DNA of 64,000 nucleotides, from assembly GCF_000717915.1 (NCBI RefSeq), contig NZ_JOCX01000006.1, positions 212,655 to 276,654 on the forward strand. The letters are read 5' to 3'. A program made the translations under genes and the position numbers. Shown here one piece after another: positions 55,664 to 63,694 of this stretch. The notes beneath the pieces were generated by a model. The model saw only the letters and a program-made list of their open reading frames with translations, ran no database searches and had not been told where the DNA came from. Source of the stretch: Streptomyces sp. NRRL S-244. Lineage in GTDB: Bacteria; Actinomycetota; Actinomycetes; Streptomycetales; Streptomycetaceae. Positions within the stretch are counted from its first letter, which is position 1; each line of letters begins with the position of its first letter.

Positions 55664-56977
55664 GTGGCCAACACCGCAGGCAGCACGGTCGATGTGGCAC
55701 GCATCTCGGCCATGGACGCGCGGGAGGCCGCGCGTCTGCTCAAGGGGGTACGGGCGGCGGCGCTGGCCGGGGACCGGCCGCCGGCGGAGCCCCGCCCGGA
55801 GATCGCCGAGTCCTGGCGCCGGATGCTGGCCGGCGGGGTGCACCCGGACCGGGACGCGCGCTCGCGGATGCTGTCGGCGGCCGAGACGGAGGAGCGGCGG
55901 CAGGTCTCGCCGCTGCGGGAGATCCTGCCGGTGCTGCGCGAGGGGCTGCTGCCGGCGCTGGACACGGCGCTGCACATCATGGTCGTCGCCGACGCGGAGG
56001 GGCGGCTGCTGTGGCGGGAGGGGGCCTCCTCGATCCTGCGCAAGGCGGACCGGCTCGGGTTCGCGGTGGGCGCCGACTGGGACGAGGCGGTGGTCGGCAC
56101 GAACGGCGTGGGTACGGCTCTGGTGGCCCGCCAGCCCGTCCAGGTGTTCTCGGCGGAGCACTTCGTCTCCAGCCACCACGACTGGACCTGTGCGGGGGCG
56201 CCGGTGCGGGACCCGCGGGACGGGCGGCTGCTGGGCGTGGTGGACGTCAGCGGGCCGCTGGCCACGATGCACCCCGCCACGCTCGCGTGGGTGAGCTCGG
56301 TGGCCCGCCTCGCGGAGCGGGAGCTGCGGATCCGGCACCTGGAGTCGCTGGAGCGGCTGCGGGCGGTCGCGTCGCCGCTGCTGGCCCGGCTGCCGGGGCA
56401 GGCCCTGGCGGTGGACCCGCACGGCTGGACGGCGGCGGTGACGGGGCTGGCCCCGGCGGACCGGATCGCGCTGCCGAAGGGGTTCGGGCCGGGCCGGGTG
56501 TGGGTGGCGCAGCTCGGGGACTGCGTGGTGGAGCCGCTGCCGGGCGGCTGGCTGCTGCGCGTCGCGCAGGCGCCGGGCACGGCCGCGGCGGCGAGCCGGG
56601 TGGTCCTGGACCTGAGCCGTCCGCGCGTGTGGTCGGCGACGGTGTACGGGGCCGCCGGGAGCTGGTGCCAGGAGCTGAGCCCGCGCCACGCGGAGCTGCT
56701 GTTCCTGCTGGCGGAGAGCCCGCGGGGGCGGACGGCGGCGGAGCTGGCCGCGGAGCTGTTCGGGGACCCGACGCGGACCGTGACGGTGCGGGCGGAGCTG
56801 TCCCGGGTACGGCGGCACCTGGGCGGGGTGCTGACCCACCGCCCGTACCGCTTCGCGGACGACGTGGAGGTGGAGCTGATCCGCCCCGAGGACCCGGCGG
56901 CGCTGCTGCCGCACTCGACGGCGCCGGCGGTGATCAGGGCCCGGCTGGGCCGTGCCGGGGTGGGCGTGATTCCCTGA
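55664..56977 (+). CDS. GAF-domain transcriptional regulator (AcoR-like sensor with C-terminal HTH)
   Basis: A 437-residue regulator. An N-terminal helical segment (PEIAESWRRMLAGGVHPD, as in AcoR-type activators) leads to a GAF domain (LHIMVVADAEGRLLWREG, GADWDEAVVGTNGVGTALVARQPVQVFSAEHFVSSHHDWTCAGAPVRDP). The AAA+ sigma-54 module of AcoR is absent. A C-terminal winged HTH is present (LSPRHAELLFLLAESPRGRTAAELAAELFGDPTRTVTVRAELSRVRRHLG). GTG 55664 has GGGGAGG at 5 nt and sets the start. Followed after 5 bp by the GNAT gene, so co-transcribed; effector unknown. Homologues next to aldehyde or acetoin dehydrogenase genes are known, none here. Confidence 0.87.
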   Translation: MANTAGSTVDVARISAMDAREAARLLKGVRAAALAGDRPPAEPRPEIAESWRRMLAGGVHPDRDARSRMLSAAETEERRQVSPLREILPVLREGLLPALDTALHIMVVADAEGRLLWREGASSILRKADRLGFAVGADWDEAVVGTNGVGTALVARQPVQVFSAEHFVSSHHDWTCAGAPVRDPRDGRLLGVVDVSGPLATMHPATLAWVSSVARLAERELRIRHLESLERLRAVASPLLARLPGQALAVDPHGWTAAVTGLAPADRIALPKGFGPGRVWVAQLGDCVVEPLPGGWLLRVAQAPGTAAAASRVVLDLSRPRVWSATVYGAAGSWCQELSPRHAELLFLLAESPRGRTAAELAAELFGDPTRTVTVRAELSRVRRHLGGVLTHRPYRFADDVEVELIRPEDPAALLPHSTAPAVIRARLGRAGVGVIP

Positions 56978-56982
56978 CCTGC

Positions 56983-57546
56983 ATGAGCACCATCACACTC
57001 ACCACGTGGTCCCTGGAAATGGCCTCGCCGCAGGATCTGGTCCGGGCGGCCGTCCCGGGGCCTGAGATCAGTGTCCGGCGCGCGGAGGTCCCCTCGCCGG
57101 AGTTCAGCCGCTTCCTCTACGCCTCGGTGGGCGGTGACATCCACTGGACGGACCGGCTGTCGCTGACCCGGGCGCAGTGGGTGGAGCAGCTGGGCCGTCC
57201 CGGCGTGGAGACGTGGGTGGCGTACGAGCGCGGGACCCCGGCGGGGTACGTGGAGCTCGACCCGCAGGACGACGGCGTGGTGGAGATCATGTACTTCGGG
57301 CTGCTCCCGGACTTCCGGGGCCGCCGCATCGGGGGCCACCTGCTGACGCTGGGCGTCGAGGCGGCCTGGTCCCTGGCGGACCGCTGGCCGGGGCGCGAGG
57401 CGACGACGCGGGTCTGGCTCCACACGTGCAGCCAGGACGGCCCGACGGCGATGGACAACTACCTCCGCCGCGGCTTCAAGCTCTTCCGGACGGAGACGGA
57501 GCAGAAGGAGAACACCCCGGCCCCCGGCCCCTGGCCGGGCGCGTAG
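56983..57546 (+). CDS. GNAT-family N-acetyltransferase
   Basis: A 187-residue acetyltransferase. The CoA pyrophosphate-binding stretch is YFGLLPDFRGRRIGGHLLTLGVEAAW, and the LHTCSQDGPTAMDNYLRRGFKLFRTE block is typical of the C-terminal half. ATG 56983 begins 5 bp after the GAF regulator stop, so the two form an operon. Substrate unknown. Confidence 0.88.
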   Translation: MSTITLTTWSLEMASPQDLVRAAVPGPEISVRRAEVPSPEFSRFLYASVGGDIHWTDRLSLTRAQWVEQLGRPGVETWVAYERGTPAGYVELDPQDDGVVEIMYFGLLPDFRGRRIGGHLLTLGVEAAWSLADRWPGREATTRVWLHTCSQDGPTAMDNYLRRGFKLFRTETEQKENTPAPGPWPGA

Positions 57547-57732
57547 GACCGCGGCTGCGGCGCGGGCGGCGTGGAGGGGCTGCTTCCGGCCGGATCTCGC
57601 GCCCCTCGTGGCGTGACCGGCGTCACTTCGTCTCGGGATGCGGGACTACATCGTCCGAATAATGGACAGTAGTGGACTCCTCCAATCGGCACATGACACG
57701 CTTCCGCCATGAATGGAGCTGGAATTGCCTTG

Positions 57733-57792
57733 GTGAGTCGGCGGCACGTCGACCTCGGCCGCATGTCCAGTGCCATCTGTTCGGCGCGCTGA
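57733..57792 (+). CDS. Cysteine-type leader peptide of the sulfate assimilation operon
   Basis: Nineteen codons, GTG start, reading VSRRHVDLGRMSSAICSAR then TGA. The RRHVDL...AIC pattern is the one repeated in short putative leader peptides ahead of sulfur-assimilation genes in Streptomyces and relatives. The Cys codon sits four codons before the stop, suited to sensing charged tRNA-Cys. An in-frame ATG at 57709 could extend it by eight residues. It is followed by a GC hairpin (57826-57855) and then sir. Expected effect: when cysteine is scarce the ribosome stalls and downstream genes are expressed. Confidence 0.82.
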   Translation: MSRRHVDLGRMSSAICSAR

Positions 57793-57825
57793 CGGAACCA
57801 GCCGCCGCCGCGCAGCCCCGGCACA

Positions 57826-57855
57826 GCGCCCCGCACACCGTCGTCGCGGGGGCGC
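57826..57855 (+). terminator. Candidate attenuator hairpin between leader peptide and sir
   Basis: GCGCCCCGC (57826-57834) pairs with GCGGGGGCGC (57846-57855) with one bulged G. It lies 34 bp after the leader-peptide stop and 167 bp before sir. Position suits an attenuator, but there is no T-tract and no alternative pairing was worked out. The remaining 57856-58021 shows only the sir ribosome site (AAGGACG). Confidence 0.4.
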
Positions 57856-58021
57856 CGCAGCCCGCAGTCCCCTGAAGGCAGAACACCGCCCTGACCACCG
57901 GCACAACCGGAAAATCGGGCGGCGATCGGCCACACCTGCTCAGCGGCAGGGCTGATGACAGGGGCACTCGCCGCCCCTCCCCCTGCCCTTGCATCGAGCC
58001 GCCGAAGAAGGACGTACCGCC

Positions 58022-59731
58022 ATGGCCGCCACCCCCGAAACGACCGCAGCCGCAGCTCCCGCAGCCGCCGCGCGCCGCAAGACCGGCCGTCACCGCGGTG
58101 AGGGCCAGTGGGCCGTTGGACACCACACCCCCCTCAACGGCAACGAGCAGTTCAAGAAGGACGACGACGGTCTCAACGTGCGGACACGCATTGAGACGAT
58201 CTACTCCAAGACGGGCTTCGACTCGATCGACCCCAACGACCTGCGCGGCCGCATGCGCTGGTGGGGTCTGTACACCCAGCGCAAGCCCGGGATCGACGGC
58301 GGCAAGACCGCGATCCTGGAGCCGGAGGAGCTGGACGACAAGTACTTCATGCTGCGCGTCCGCATCGACGGCGGCCGGCTGACCACCGAGCAGCTCCGCG
58401 TCATCGGCGAGATCTCGCAGGAGTTCGCGCGCGGCACCGCCGACCTCACCGACCGGCAGAACGTGCAGTACCACTGGATCCGGATCGAGGACGTCCCCGA
58501 GATCTGGCGCCGTCTGGAGGCCGTCGGCCTCTCCACCACCGAGGCCTGCGGTGACACGCCCCGCGTCATCCTCGGCTCGCCCGTCGCCGGCATCGCCCAG
58601 GACGAGATCATCGACGGCACCCCCGCCATCGACGAGATCTACCGCCGCATCGTGGGCAACCCGGACTTCTCCAACCTGCCCCGCAAGTTCAAGTCCGCGA
58701 TCTCCGGCTCGCCGCTGCTCGACGTGGCGCACGAGATCAACGACATCGCCTTCGTGGGCGTGAACCACCCCGAGCACGGCCCCGGCTTCGACGTCTGGGT
58801 CGGAGGCGGCCTCTCCACCAACCCCAAGCTGGGCGTGCGCCTGGGCACCTGGGTCTCGCTCGACGAGGTCCCGGACGTCTACGAGGGCGTCATCTCGATC
58901 TTCCGCGACTACGGCTACCGCCGCCTGCGCACCCGCGCCCGGCTGAAGTTCCTCGTCGCCGACTGGGGCCCGGCCAAGTTCCGCCAGGTCCTGGAGGACG
59001 AGTACCTGGGGCGCAAGCTGACCGACGGCCCCGCGCCCGAGCAGCCCAGCGGCCAGTGGCGCGACCACGTCGGCGTCCACCAGCAGCAGGACGGCCGCTT
59101 CTACGTCGGCTTCGCGCCCCGCGTCGGCCGCGTGGACGGCGCCACCCTCACCAAGATCGCGGACGTCGCCGCGCAGCACGGCTCCGGCCGCCTGCGCACC
59201 ACCGCCGAGCAGAAGATGATCGTCCTCGACATCGAGGCGGACAAGGTCGACTCCGTCGTCGCCGCGCTGGAGGCGCTGGACCTGCGGGTCAAGCCGTCCC
59301 CGTTCCGCCGCGGCACGATGGCCTGCACCGGCATCGAGTTCTGCAAGCTGGCCATCGTCGAGACGAAGGCGCGCGGCGCCTCGCTGATCGACGAACTGGA
59401 GCGCCGCCTGCCGGAGTTCGCGGAGCCGCTGACCATCAACATCAACGGCTGCCCGAACGCCTGCGCCCGTATCCAGGTGGCGGACATCGGTCTCAAGGGC
59501 CAGCTGGTCCTGGACGACGACGGCAACCAGGTCGAGGGGTACCAGGTCCACCTCGGCGGCGCGCTCGGCCTGGAGGCCGGCTTCGGCCGCAAGGTCCGCG
59601 GCCTCAAGGTCACCTCGGCCGGTCTGCCCGACTACGTCGAGCGGGTCGTCACGCGCTTCGAGCAGCAGCGCGAGGACGGCGAGCGCTTCGCCGCCTGGGT
59701 GACCCGTGCGAAGGACGAGGACCTCTCGTGA
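58022..59731 (+). CDS. sir: Ferredoxin-type assimilatory sulfite reductase
   Basis: A 569-residue siroheme/[4Fe-4S] reductase that takes sulfite to sulfide with six electrons. Duplicated ferredoxin-like halves are visible (LRVRIDGGRLTTEQLRVIGEIS; YVGFAPRVGRVDGATLTKIADVA) plus TDRQNVQYHWIRIEDVPEI. Cluster/siroheme cysteines are in MACTGIEFCKLAIVETK and NGCPNACAR. Nitrite reductase is the main alternative, but the cys context decides for sulfite. ATG 58022. Its stop overlaps the small zinc-ribbon gene by 4 bp (GTGA). Confidence 0.95.
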   Translation: MAATPETTAAAAPAAAARRKTGRHRGEGQWAVGHHTPLNGNEQFKKDDDGLNVRTRIETIYSKTGFDSIDPNDLRGRMRWWGLYTQRKPGIDGGKTAILEPEELDDKYFMLRVRIDGGRLTTEQLRVIGEISQEFARGTADLTDRQNVQYHWIRIEDVPEIWRRLEAVGLSTTEACGDTPRVILGSPVAGIAQDEIIDGTPAIDEIYRRIVGNPDFSNLPRKFKSAISGSPLLDVAHEINDIAFVGVNHPEHGPGFDVWVGGGLSTNPKLGVRLGTWVSLDEVPDVYEGVISIFRDYGYRRLRTRARLKFLVADWGPAKFRQVLEDEYLGRKLTDGPAPEQPSGQWRDHVGVHQQQDGRFYVGFAPRVGRVDGATLTKIADVAAQHGSGRLRTTAEQKMIVLDIEADKVDSVVAALEALDLRVKPSPFRRGTMACTGIEFCKLAIVETKARGASLIDELERRLPEFAEPLTININGCPNACARIQVADIGLKGQLVLDDDGNQVEGYQVHLGGALGLEAGFGRKVRGLKVTSAGLPDYVERVVTRFEQQREDGERFAAWVTRAKDEDLS

Positions 59732-59907
59732 GCGAGCGCGCGGCCCCGTTCTACTGCCCGTACTGCGGCGACGAGGACCTGTTTCCGAACGAGACGGGTC
59801 ACGGCGCCTGGGAGTGCAGGGCCTGCAACCGGGCCTTCCAGCTGAAGTACCTCGGGCTGCTGGCCCGGGGCGTCCGGTCCGACACCGCGGGAGGGGACGA
59901 GATATGA
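59728..59907 (+). CDS. 59-residue zinc-ribbon protein inside the sulfur operon
   Basis: Start GTG 59728 overlaps the sir stop, and its own stop overlaps the cysH start (ATGA), so translation is coupled on both sides. The protein has two CxxC pairs, FYCPYCGDEDLF and WECRACNRAF, spaced 20 residues, a classic small zinc ribbon or rubredoxin-like knuckle. The tail FQLKYLGLLARG is probably helical. Location between sulfite reductase and APS/PAPS reductase suggests an electron-transfer or regulatory partner for one of them; no function has been demonstrated to my knowledge. Confidence 0.85.
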   Translation: MSERAAPFYCPYCGDEDLFPNETGHGAWECRACNRAFQLKYLGLLARGVRSDTAGGDEI

Positions 59908-60602
59908 CCACGACTCAAGACGTGAGTCTCAAAGCCGTCGCCGAGCAGGCCGGGCGCGACCTCGAGGACGCGTCCGCGCTGGAGATCCTGCGCTGGGCGG
60001 CCGACACCTTCGGCAAGAAGTTCTGCGTCACCTCCTCCATGGAGGACGCGGTCGTCGCCCACCTGGCCTCCCGCGTCTTCCCCGGCGTGGACGTCGTCTT
60101 CCTCGACACCGGCTACCACTTCGAGGAGACCATCGGCACCCGCGACGCGGTCGAGGCCGTGATGGACGTCAACCTCATCACCCTCACCCCGCGCCGCACG
60201 GTCGCCGAGCAGGACGCCGAGTACGGCCCGAAGCTGCACGACCGCGACCCCGACCTGTGCTGCGCGCTGCGCAAGGTCAAGCCGCTGGAAGAGGGCCTGA
60301 CCGCGTACGACGCGTGGGCGACGGGCCTGCGCCGCGACGAGTCCCCCACCCGGGCGAACACCCCGGTGGTCGGCTGGGACGAGAAGCGGCGGAAGGTCAA
60401 GGTCTCCCCGATCGCCCGCTGGACCCAGGACGACGTCGACGCGTACGTCGCCGAGCACGGGGTCCTGACCAACCCGCTGCTGATGGACGGCTACGCCTCC
60501 GTCGGCTGCGCCCCCTGCACCCGCCGCGTGGCGGAGGGCGAGGACGCGCGCGCCGGCCGCTGGGCCGGCCGGGCCAAGACCGAGTGCGGACTGCACGGCT
60601 GA
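59904..60602 (+). CDS. cysH: Phosphoadenylyl/adenylyl-sulfate reductase CysH
   Basis: A 232-residue reductase that yields sulfite from activated sulfate. The PAPS-binding loop is VTSSMEDAVVAHL. Two Cys pairs, LCCALRK and GCAPCTRR, are the [4Fe-4S] ligands that mark the APS-reducing bacterial branch; enzymes limited to PAPS lack them. The C-terminal ECGLHG carries the catalytic Cys. ATG 59904 overlaps the upstream stop; cysC starts within or just after its stop. Confidence 0.95.
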   Translation: MTTTQDVSLKAVAEQAGRDLEDASALEILRWAADTFGKKFCVTSSMEDAVVAHLASRVFPGVDVVFLDTGYHFEETIGTRDAVEAVMDVNLITLTPRRTVAEQDAEYGPKLHDRDPDLCCALRKVKPLEEGLTAYDAWATGLRRDESPTRANTPVVGWDEKRRKVKVSPIARWTQDDVDAYVAEHGVLTNPLLMDGYASVGCAPCTRRVAEGEDARAGRWAGRAKTECGLHG

Positions 60603-60643
60603 TGACCGACCCCATTTCCCTCATGAACGCGGAGAGCGAGCAG

Positions 60644-61189
60644 ATGAGCGTGAGCGACCAGGGCGCCACCGTGTGGCTGACCGGGCTGCCGAGCGCGGGC
60701 AAGACCACCATCGCGTACGCGCTGGCCGAGCGGCTGCGCGCCGAGGGCCACCGCGTGGAGGTCCTCGACGGCGACGAGATCCGCGAATTCCTCTCCGCCG
60801 GCCTGGGCTTCACCCGGGAGGACCGCCACACCAACGTGCAGCGGATCGGATTCGTCGCCGAACTCCTCGCGAGCAACGGCGTCAAGGCGCTCGTACCGGT
60901 GATCGCGCCGTTCGCGGACAGCCGCGAGGCCGTCCGCAAGCGGCACTCCGCCGAGGGCACCTCGTACCTGGAGGTCCACGTGGCCACCCCGGTCGAGGTC
61001 TGCTCCGAGCGTGACGTGAAGGGCCTGTACGCCAAGCAGGCGGCGGGCGAGATCTCCGGTCTGACCGGCGTCGACGACCCGTACGAGGCTCCGGACTCCC
61101 CGGACCTGCGCATCGAGTCGCACATGCAGACCGTGCAGGAGTCGGCTTCGGCCCTGCACGCGCTGCTCACCGAGAGGGGTCTGGCATGA
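60644..61189 (+). CDS. cysC: Adenylyl-sulfate (APS) kinase
   Basis: A 181-residue kinase that makes PAPS from APS. Walker A is GLPSAGKTT, followed by VLDGDEIREFLSAGLGFTREDRHTNVQRIG and VIAPFADSR. ATG 60644 (MSVSDQGATVW) has GGAG 9 nt upstream and gives the normal length; two upstream in-frame ATGs (60602 overlapping the cysH stop, and 60623) are possible alternatives. Overlaps cysD by 4 bp. Confidence 0.93.
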   Translation: MSVSDQGATVWLTGLPSAGKTTIAYALAERLRAEGHRVEVLDGDEIREFLSAGLGFTREDRHTNVQRIGFVAELLASNGVKALVPVIAPFADSREAVRKRHSAEGTSYLEVHVATPVEVCSERDVKGLYAKQAAGEISGLTGVDDPYEAPDSPDLRIESHMQTVQESASALHALLTERGLA

Positions 61190-62139
61190 CGGCCACCGTT
61201 GCACACGTCCACGAGGCAGCGGACGATTCCCTGGGCTCCGCGCCCTACGCGCTGTCGCACCTCGACGCCCTCGAGTCGGAGGCCGTGCACATCTTCCGCG
61301 AGGTGGCGGGCGAGTTCGAGAAGCCGGTGATCCTCTTCTCCGGCGGCAAGGACTCCATCGTCATGCTGCACCTGGCGCTCAAGGCCTTCGCGCCCGCGCC
61401 GGTGCCGTTCACGCTGCTGCACGTGGACACCGGGCACAACTTCCCCGAGGTCCTCGACTACCGCGACCGCGCGGTGGCCAAGCACAACCTGCGCCTGCAC
61501 GTGGCCTCCGTCCAGGAGTACATCGACGCCGGCAAGCTGCGCGAGCGCCCGGACGGGGTCCGCAACCCGCTGCAGACCGTCCCGCTCACGGAGGCGATCC
61601 AGCAGCTCAAGTTCGACGCCGTGTTCGGCGGCGGGCGCCGCGACGAGGAGAAGGCCCGCGCCAAGGAGCGCGTGTTCTCCCTGCGCGACGAGTTCTCCCA
61701 GTGGGACCCGCGCCGCCAGCGCCCCGAGCTGTGGCAGCTCTACAACGGCCGCCACGCACCCGGCGAGCACGTCCGCGTGTTCCCGCTGTCGAACTGGACC
61801 GAGCTGGACGTGTGGCAGTACATCGCCCGCGAGTCCATCGAACTGCCGGAGATCTACTTCGCACACGAGCGCGAGGTCTTCAAGCGCAACGGGATGTGGC
61901 TGACGGCCGGCGAGTGGGGCGGCCCGAAGGAGGGCGAGACGCCCGAGACGCGCCTCATCCGCTACCGCACCGTCGGTGACATGTCCTGCACCGGTGCCGT
62001 CGACTCCGACGCCACCACGCTGGACGCCGTGATCACCGAGATCGCCGCCTCCCGGCTCACCGAGCGGGGCGCGACCCGCGCCGACGACAAGATGTCCGAG
62101 GCCGCGATGGAAGACCGCAAGCGCGAAGGGTACTTCTAG
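61186..62139 (+). CDS. cysD: Sulfate adenylyltransferase subunit 2
   Basis: A 317-residue ATP-PPi-loop subunit that adenylates sulfate. The P-loop is VILFSGGKDSIVMLHLALKAF. Conserved segments FTLLHVDTGHNFPEVLDYRD, AVFGGGRRDEEKARAKERVFS and the C-terminal RIRYRTVGDMSCTGAV-like block (here RLIRYRTVGDMSCTGAV) confirm it. It acts with CysN, whose gene begins 2 bp later. It overlaps cysC by ATGA. Confidence 0.96.
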   Translation: MTATVAHVHEAADDSLGSAPYALSHLDALESEAVHIFREVAGEFEKPVILFSGGKDSIVMLHLALKAFAPAPVPFTLLHVDTGHNFPEVLDYRDRAVAKHNLRLHVASVQEYIDAGKLRERPDGVRNPLQTVPLTEAIQQLKFDAVFGGGRRDEEKARAKERVFSLRDEFSQWDPRRQRPELWQLYNGRHAPGEHVRVFPLSNWTELDVWQYIARESIELPEIYFAHEREVFKRNGMWLTAGEWGGPKEGETPETRLIRYRTVGDMSCTGAVDSDATTLDAVITEIAASRLTERGATRADDKMSEAAMEDRKREGYF

Positions 62140-62141
62140 CC

Positions 62142-63482
62142 ATGACCTCCACCACCGAGCAGTTCGCCGACGTCTCGACGACGACGCTGCTGCGCTTCGC
62201 GACCGCCGGTTCCGTCGACGACGGCAAGTCCACGCTGGTCGGACGGCTGCTGCACGACTCCAAGTCGGTCCTGACGGACCAGCTGGAGGCCGTCGAGGCC
62301 GTCTCCGCCCAGCGCGGCCAGGACGCCCCGGACCTGGCGCTGCTGACCGACGGCCTGCGGGCCGAGCGGGAGCAGGGCATCACCATCGACGTCGCGTACC
62401 GCTACTTCGCCACCGCCCGGCGCCGGTTCATCCTCGCCGACACCCCCGGGCACGTGCAGTACACGCGGAACATGGTCACCGGCGCCTCCACCGCCGACCT
62501 GGCCGTGGTCCTGGTCGACGCCCGCAACGGCGTGATCGAGCAGACCCGCCGGCACGCCGCCGTCGCGGCCCTGCTGCGCGTGCCGCACGTGGTGCTGGCC
62601 GTGAACAAGATGGACCTGGTGGGCTACGAGGAGCAGGTCTTCGCGAAGATCGCCACCGAGTTCACCGCGTACGCATCCGACCTGGGCGTCCCGGAGATCA
62701 CCGCGATCCCGATCTCGGCACTCGCCGGGGACAACGTGGTCGAGCCGTCCGCCCACATGGACTGGTACGGCGGCCCGACCGTGCTGGAGCACCTGGAGAC
62801 CGTCCCGGTCAGCCACGACCTCACGGCCTGCCCGGCGCGTTTCCCGGTGCAGTACGTGATCCGCCCGCAGACGGCCGAGCACCCCGACTACCGCGGCTAC
62901 GCGGGCCAGATCGCCTCCGGCGTGCTGCGCGTCGGCGAGGCCGTCACCGTCCTGCCGTCGGGCCGTACGTCGGTCATCTCGGGGATCGACGCCCTGGGTG
63001 GGTCCGTTGACATCGCGTGGGCCCCGCAGTCGGTGACGGTCCGTCTCGCGGACGACATCGACATCTCGCGCGGCGACCTGATCGCGCCGTCCGCGAACCC
63101 GCCCGCCACCACGCAGGACGTCATCGCGACCGTCTGCCACGTCGCGGACCAGCCCCTCTCCGTCGGCGCCCGGGTGCTGCTCAAACACACCACGCGCACG
63201 GTCAAGGCCATCGTCAAGGAGATCCCCTCGCGGCTGACCCTGGACGACCTCTCCCAGCACCCGAACCCCGGGCAGCTGGTGGCCAACGACATCGGCCGCG
63301 TCGTCGTACGGACCGCCGAGCCGCTCGCGCTCGACGCGTACGCCGACTCGCGCCGTACCGGGTCCTTCCTGCTCATCGACCCGGCCGACGGCACGACCCT
63401 GGCGGCGGGCATGGCCGGCGAGTCCTTCGCCTCCCAGGCCCGGACCACCGTCCAGGCGGATGACGAAGGCTGGGACTTCTAG
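62142..63482 (+). CDS. cysN: Sulfate adenylyltransferase subunit 1 (GTPase)
   Basis: A 446-residue EF-Tu-like GTPase that drives APS formation by CysD. G1 is GSVDDGKST, G3 DTPGHVQ, G4 NKMD. Domain II/III follow (FPVQYVIRP, HTTRTVKAIVKEI). There is no fused APS-kinase domain, consistent with the separate cysC. ATG 62142. Confidence 0.96.
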   Translation: MTSTTEQFADVSTTTLLRFATAGSVDDGKSTLVGRLLHDSKSVLTDQLEAVEAVSAQRGQDAPDLALLTDGLRAEREQGITIDVAYRYFATARRRFILADTPGHVQYTRNMVTGASTADLAVVLVDARNGVIEQTRRHAAVAALLRVPHVVLAVNKMDLVGYEEQVFAKIATEFTAYASDLGVPEITAIPISALAGDNVVEPSAHMDWYGGPTVLEHLETVPVSHDLTACPARFPVQYVIRPQTAEHPDYRGYAGQIASGVLRVGEAVTVLPSGRTSVISGIDALGGSVDIAWAPQSVTVRLADDIDISRGDLIAPSANPPATTQDVIATVCHVADQPLSVGARVLLKHTTRTVKAIVKEIPSRLTLDDLSQHPNPGQLVANDIGRVVVRTAEPLALDAYADSRRTGSFLLIDPADGTTLAAGMAGESFASQARTTVQADDEGWDF

Positions 63483-63485
63483 CCC

Positions 63486-63587
63486 ATGCCCTCGGACATC
63501 TACTCCACGTTCGCCAAGGAAGGCGGCCGCGTGGGCAGCGGCCGCCTCGGCAGCGGCCAGGGAGGAGTGGCGCGATGTGCGCGATGA
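63486..63587 (+). CDS. 33-residue ORF after cysN
   Basis: ATG 63486, 3 bp after the cysN stop, reads MPSDIYSTFAKEGGRVGSGR then LGSGQGGVARCAR and TGA. Gly/Ser/Arg-rich with one Cys three codons before the stop. No ribosome site except sequences inside cysN. It overlaps the next small ORF by 13 bp. Coding status is uncertain. Confidence 0.4.
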   Translation: MPSDIYSTFAKEGGRVGSGRLGSGQGGVARCAR

Positions 63588-63667
63588 CGTACGCGCACCG
63601 CATGCGCGCCCTCACCCCCCACCAGCCGTACCTGTCCTTGCTGCACAGACGAAGACGTGCGTCATGA
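63575..63667 (+). CDS. 30-residue ORF before the sulfonate-type transporter (possible leader)
   Basis: ATG 63575 has GGAGGAG exactly 7 nt upstream, an ideal ribosome site. It reads MCAMTYAHRMRALTPHQP then YLSLLHRRRRAS and TGA, with a Cys codon at position 2 and a basic end. It stops 27 bp before the binding-lipoprotein start. Likely a small coupling or leader peptide between the cysN end and the ABC transporter genes; its sequence does not match the RRHVDL leader type. Confidence 0.5.
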   Translation: MCAMTYAHRMRALTPHQPYLSLLHRRRRAS

Positions 63668-63694
63668 GATGACGCTACGAGAGGAAGCCCTCCC

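Noticed and set aside
55431..55700. Minus-strand peptide with ENAENSEDAEN periodicity
   Set aside because: It derives from the 18-bp leader repeat; no start signal, and the plus-strand GAF gene explains the region.
63460..63672. 70-codon frame after cysN
   Set aside because: It begins within cysN, lacks a ribosome site, and is less convincing than the ORF at 63575 with GGAGGAG.
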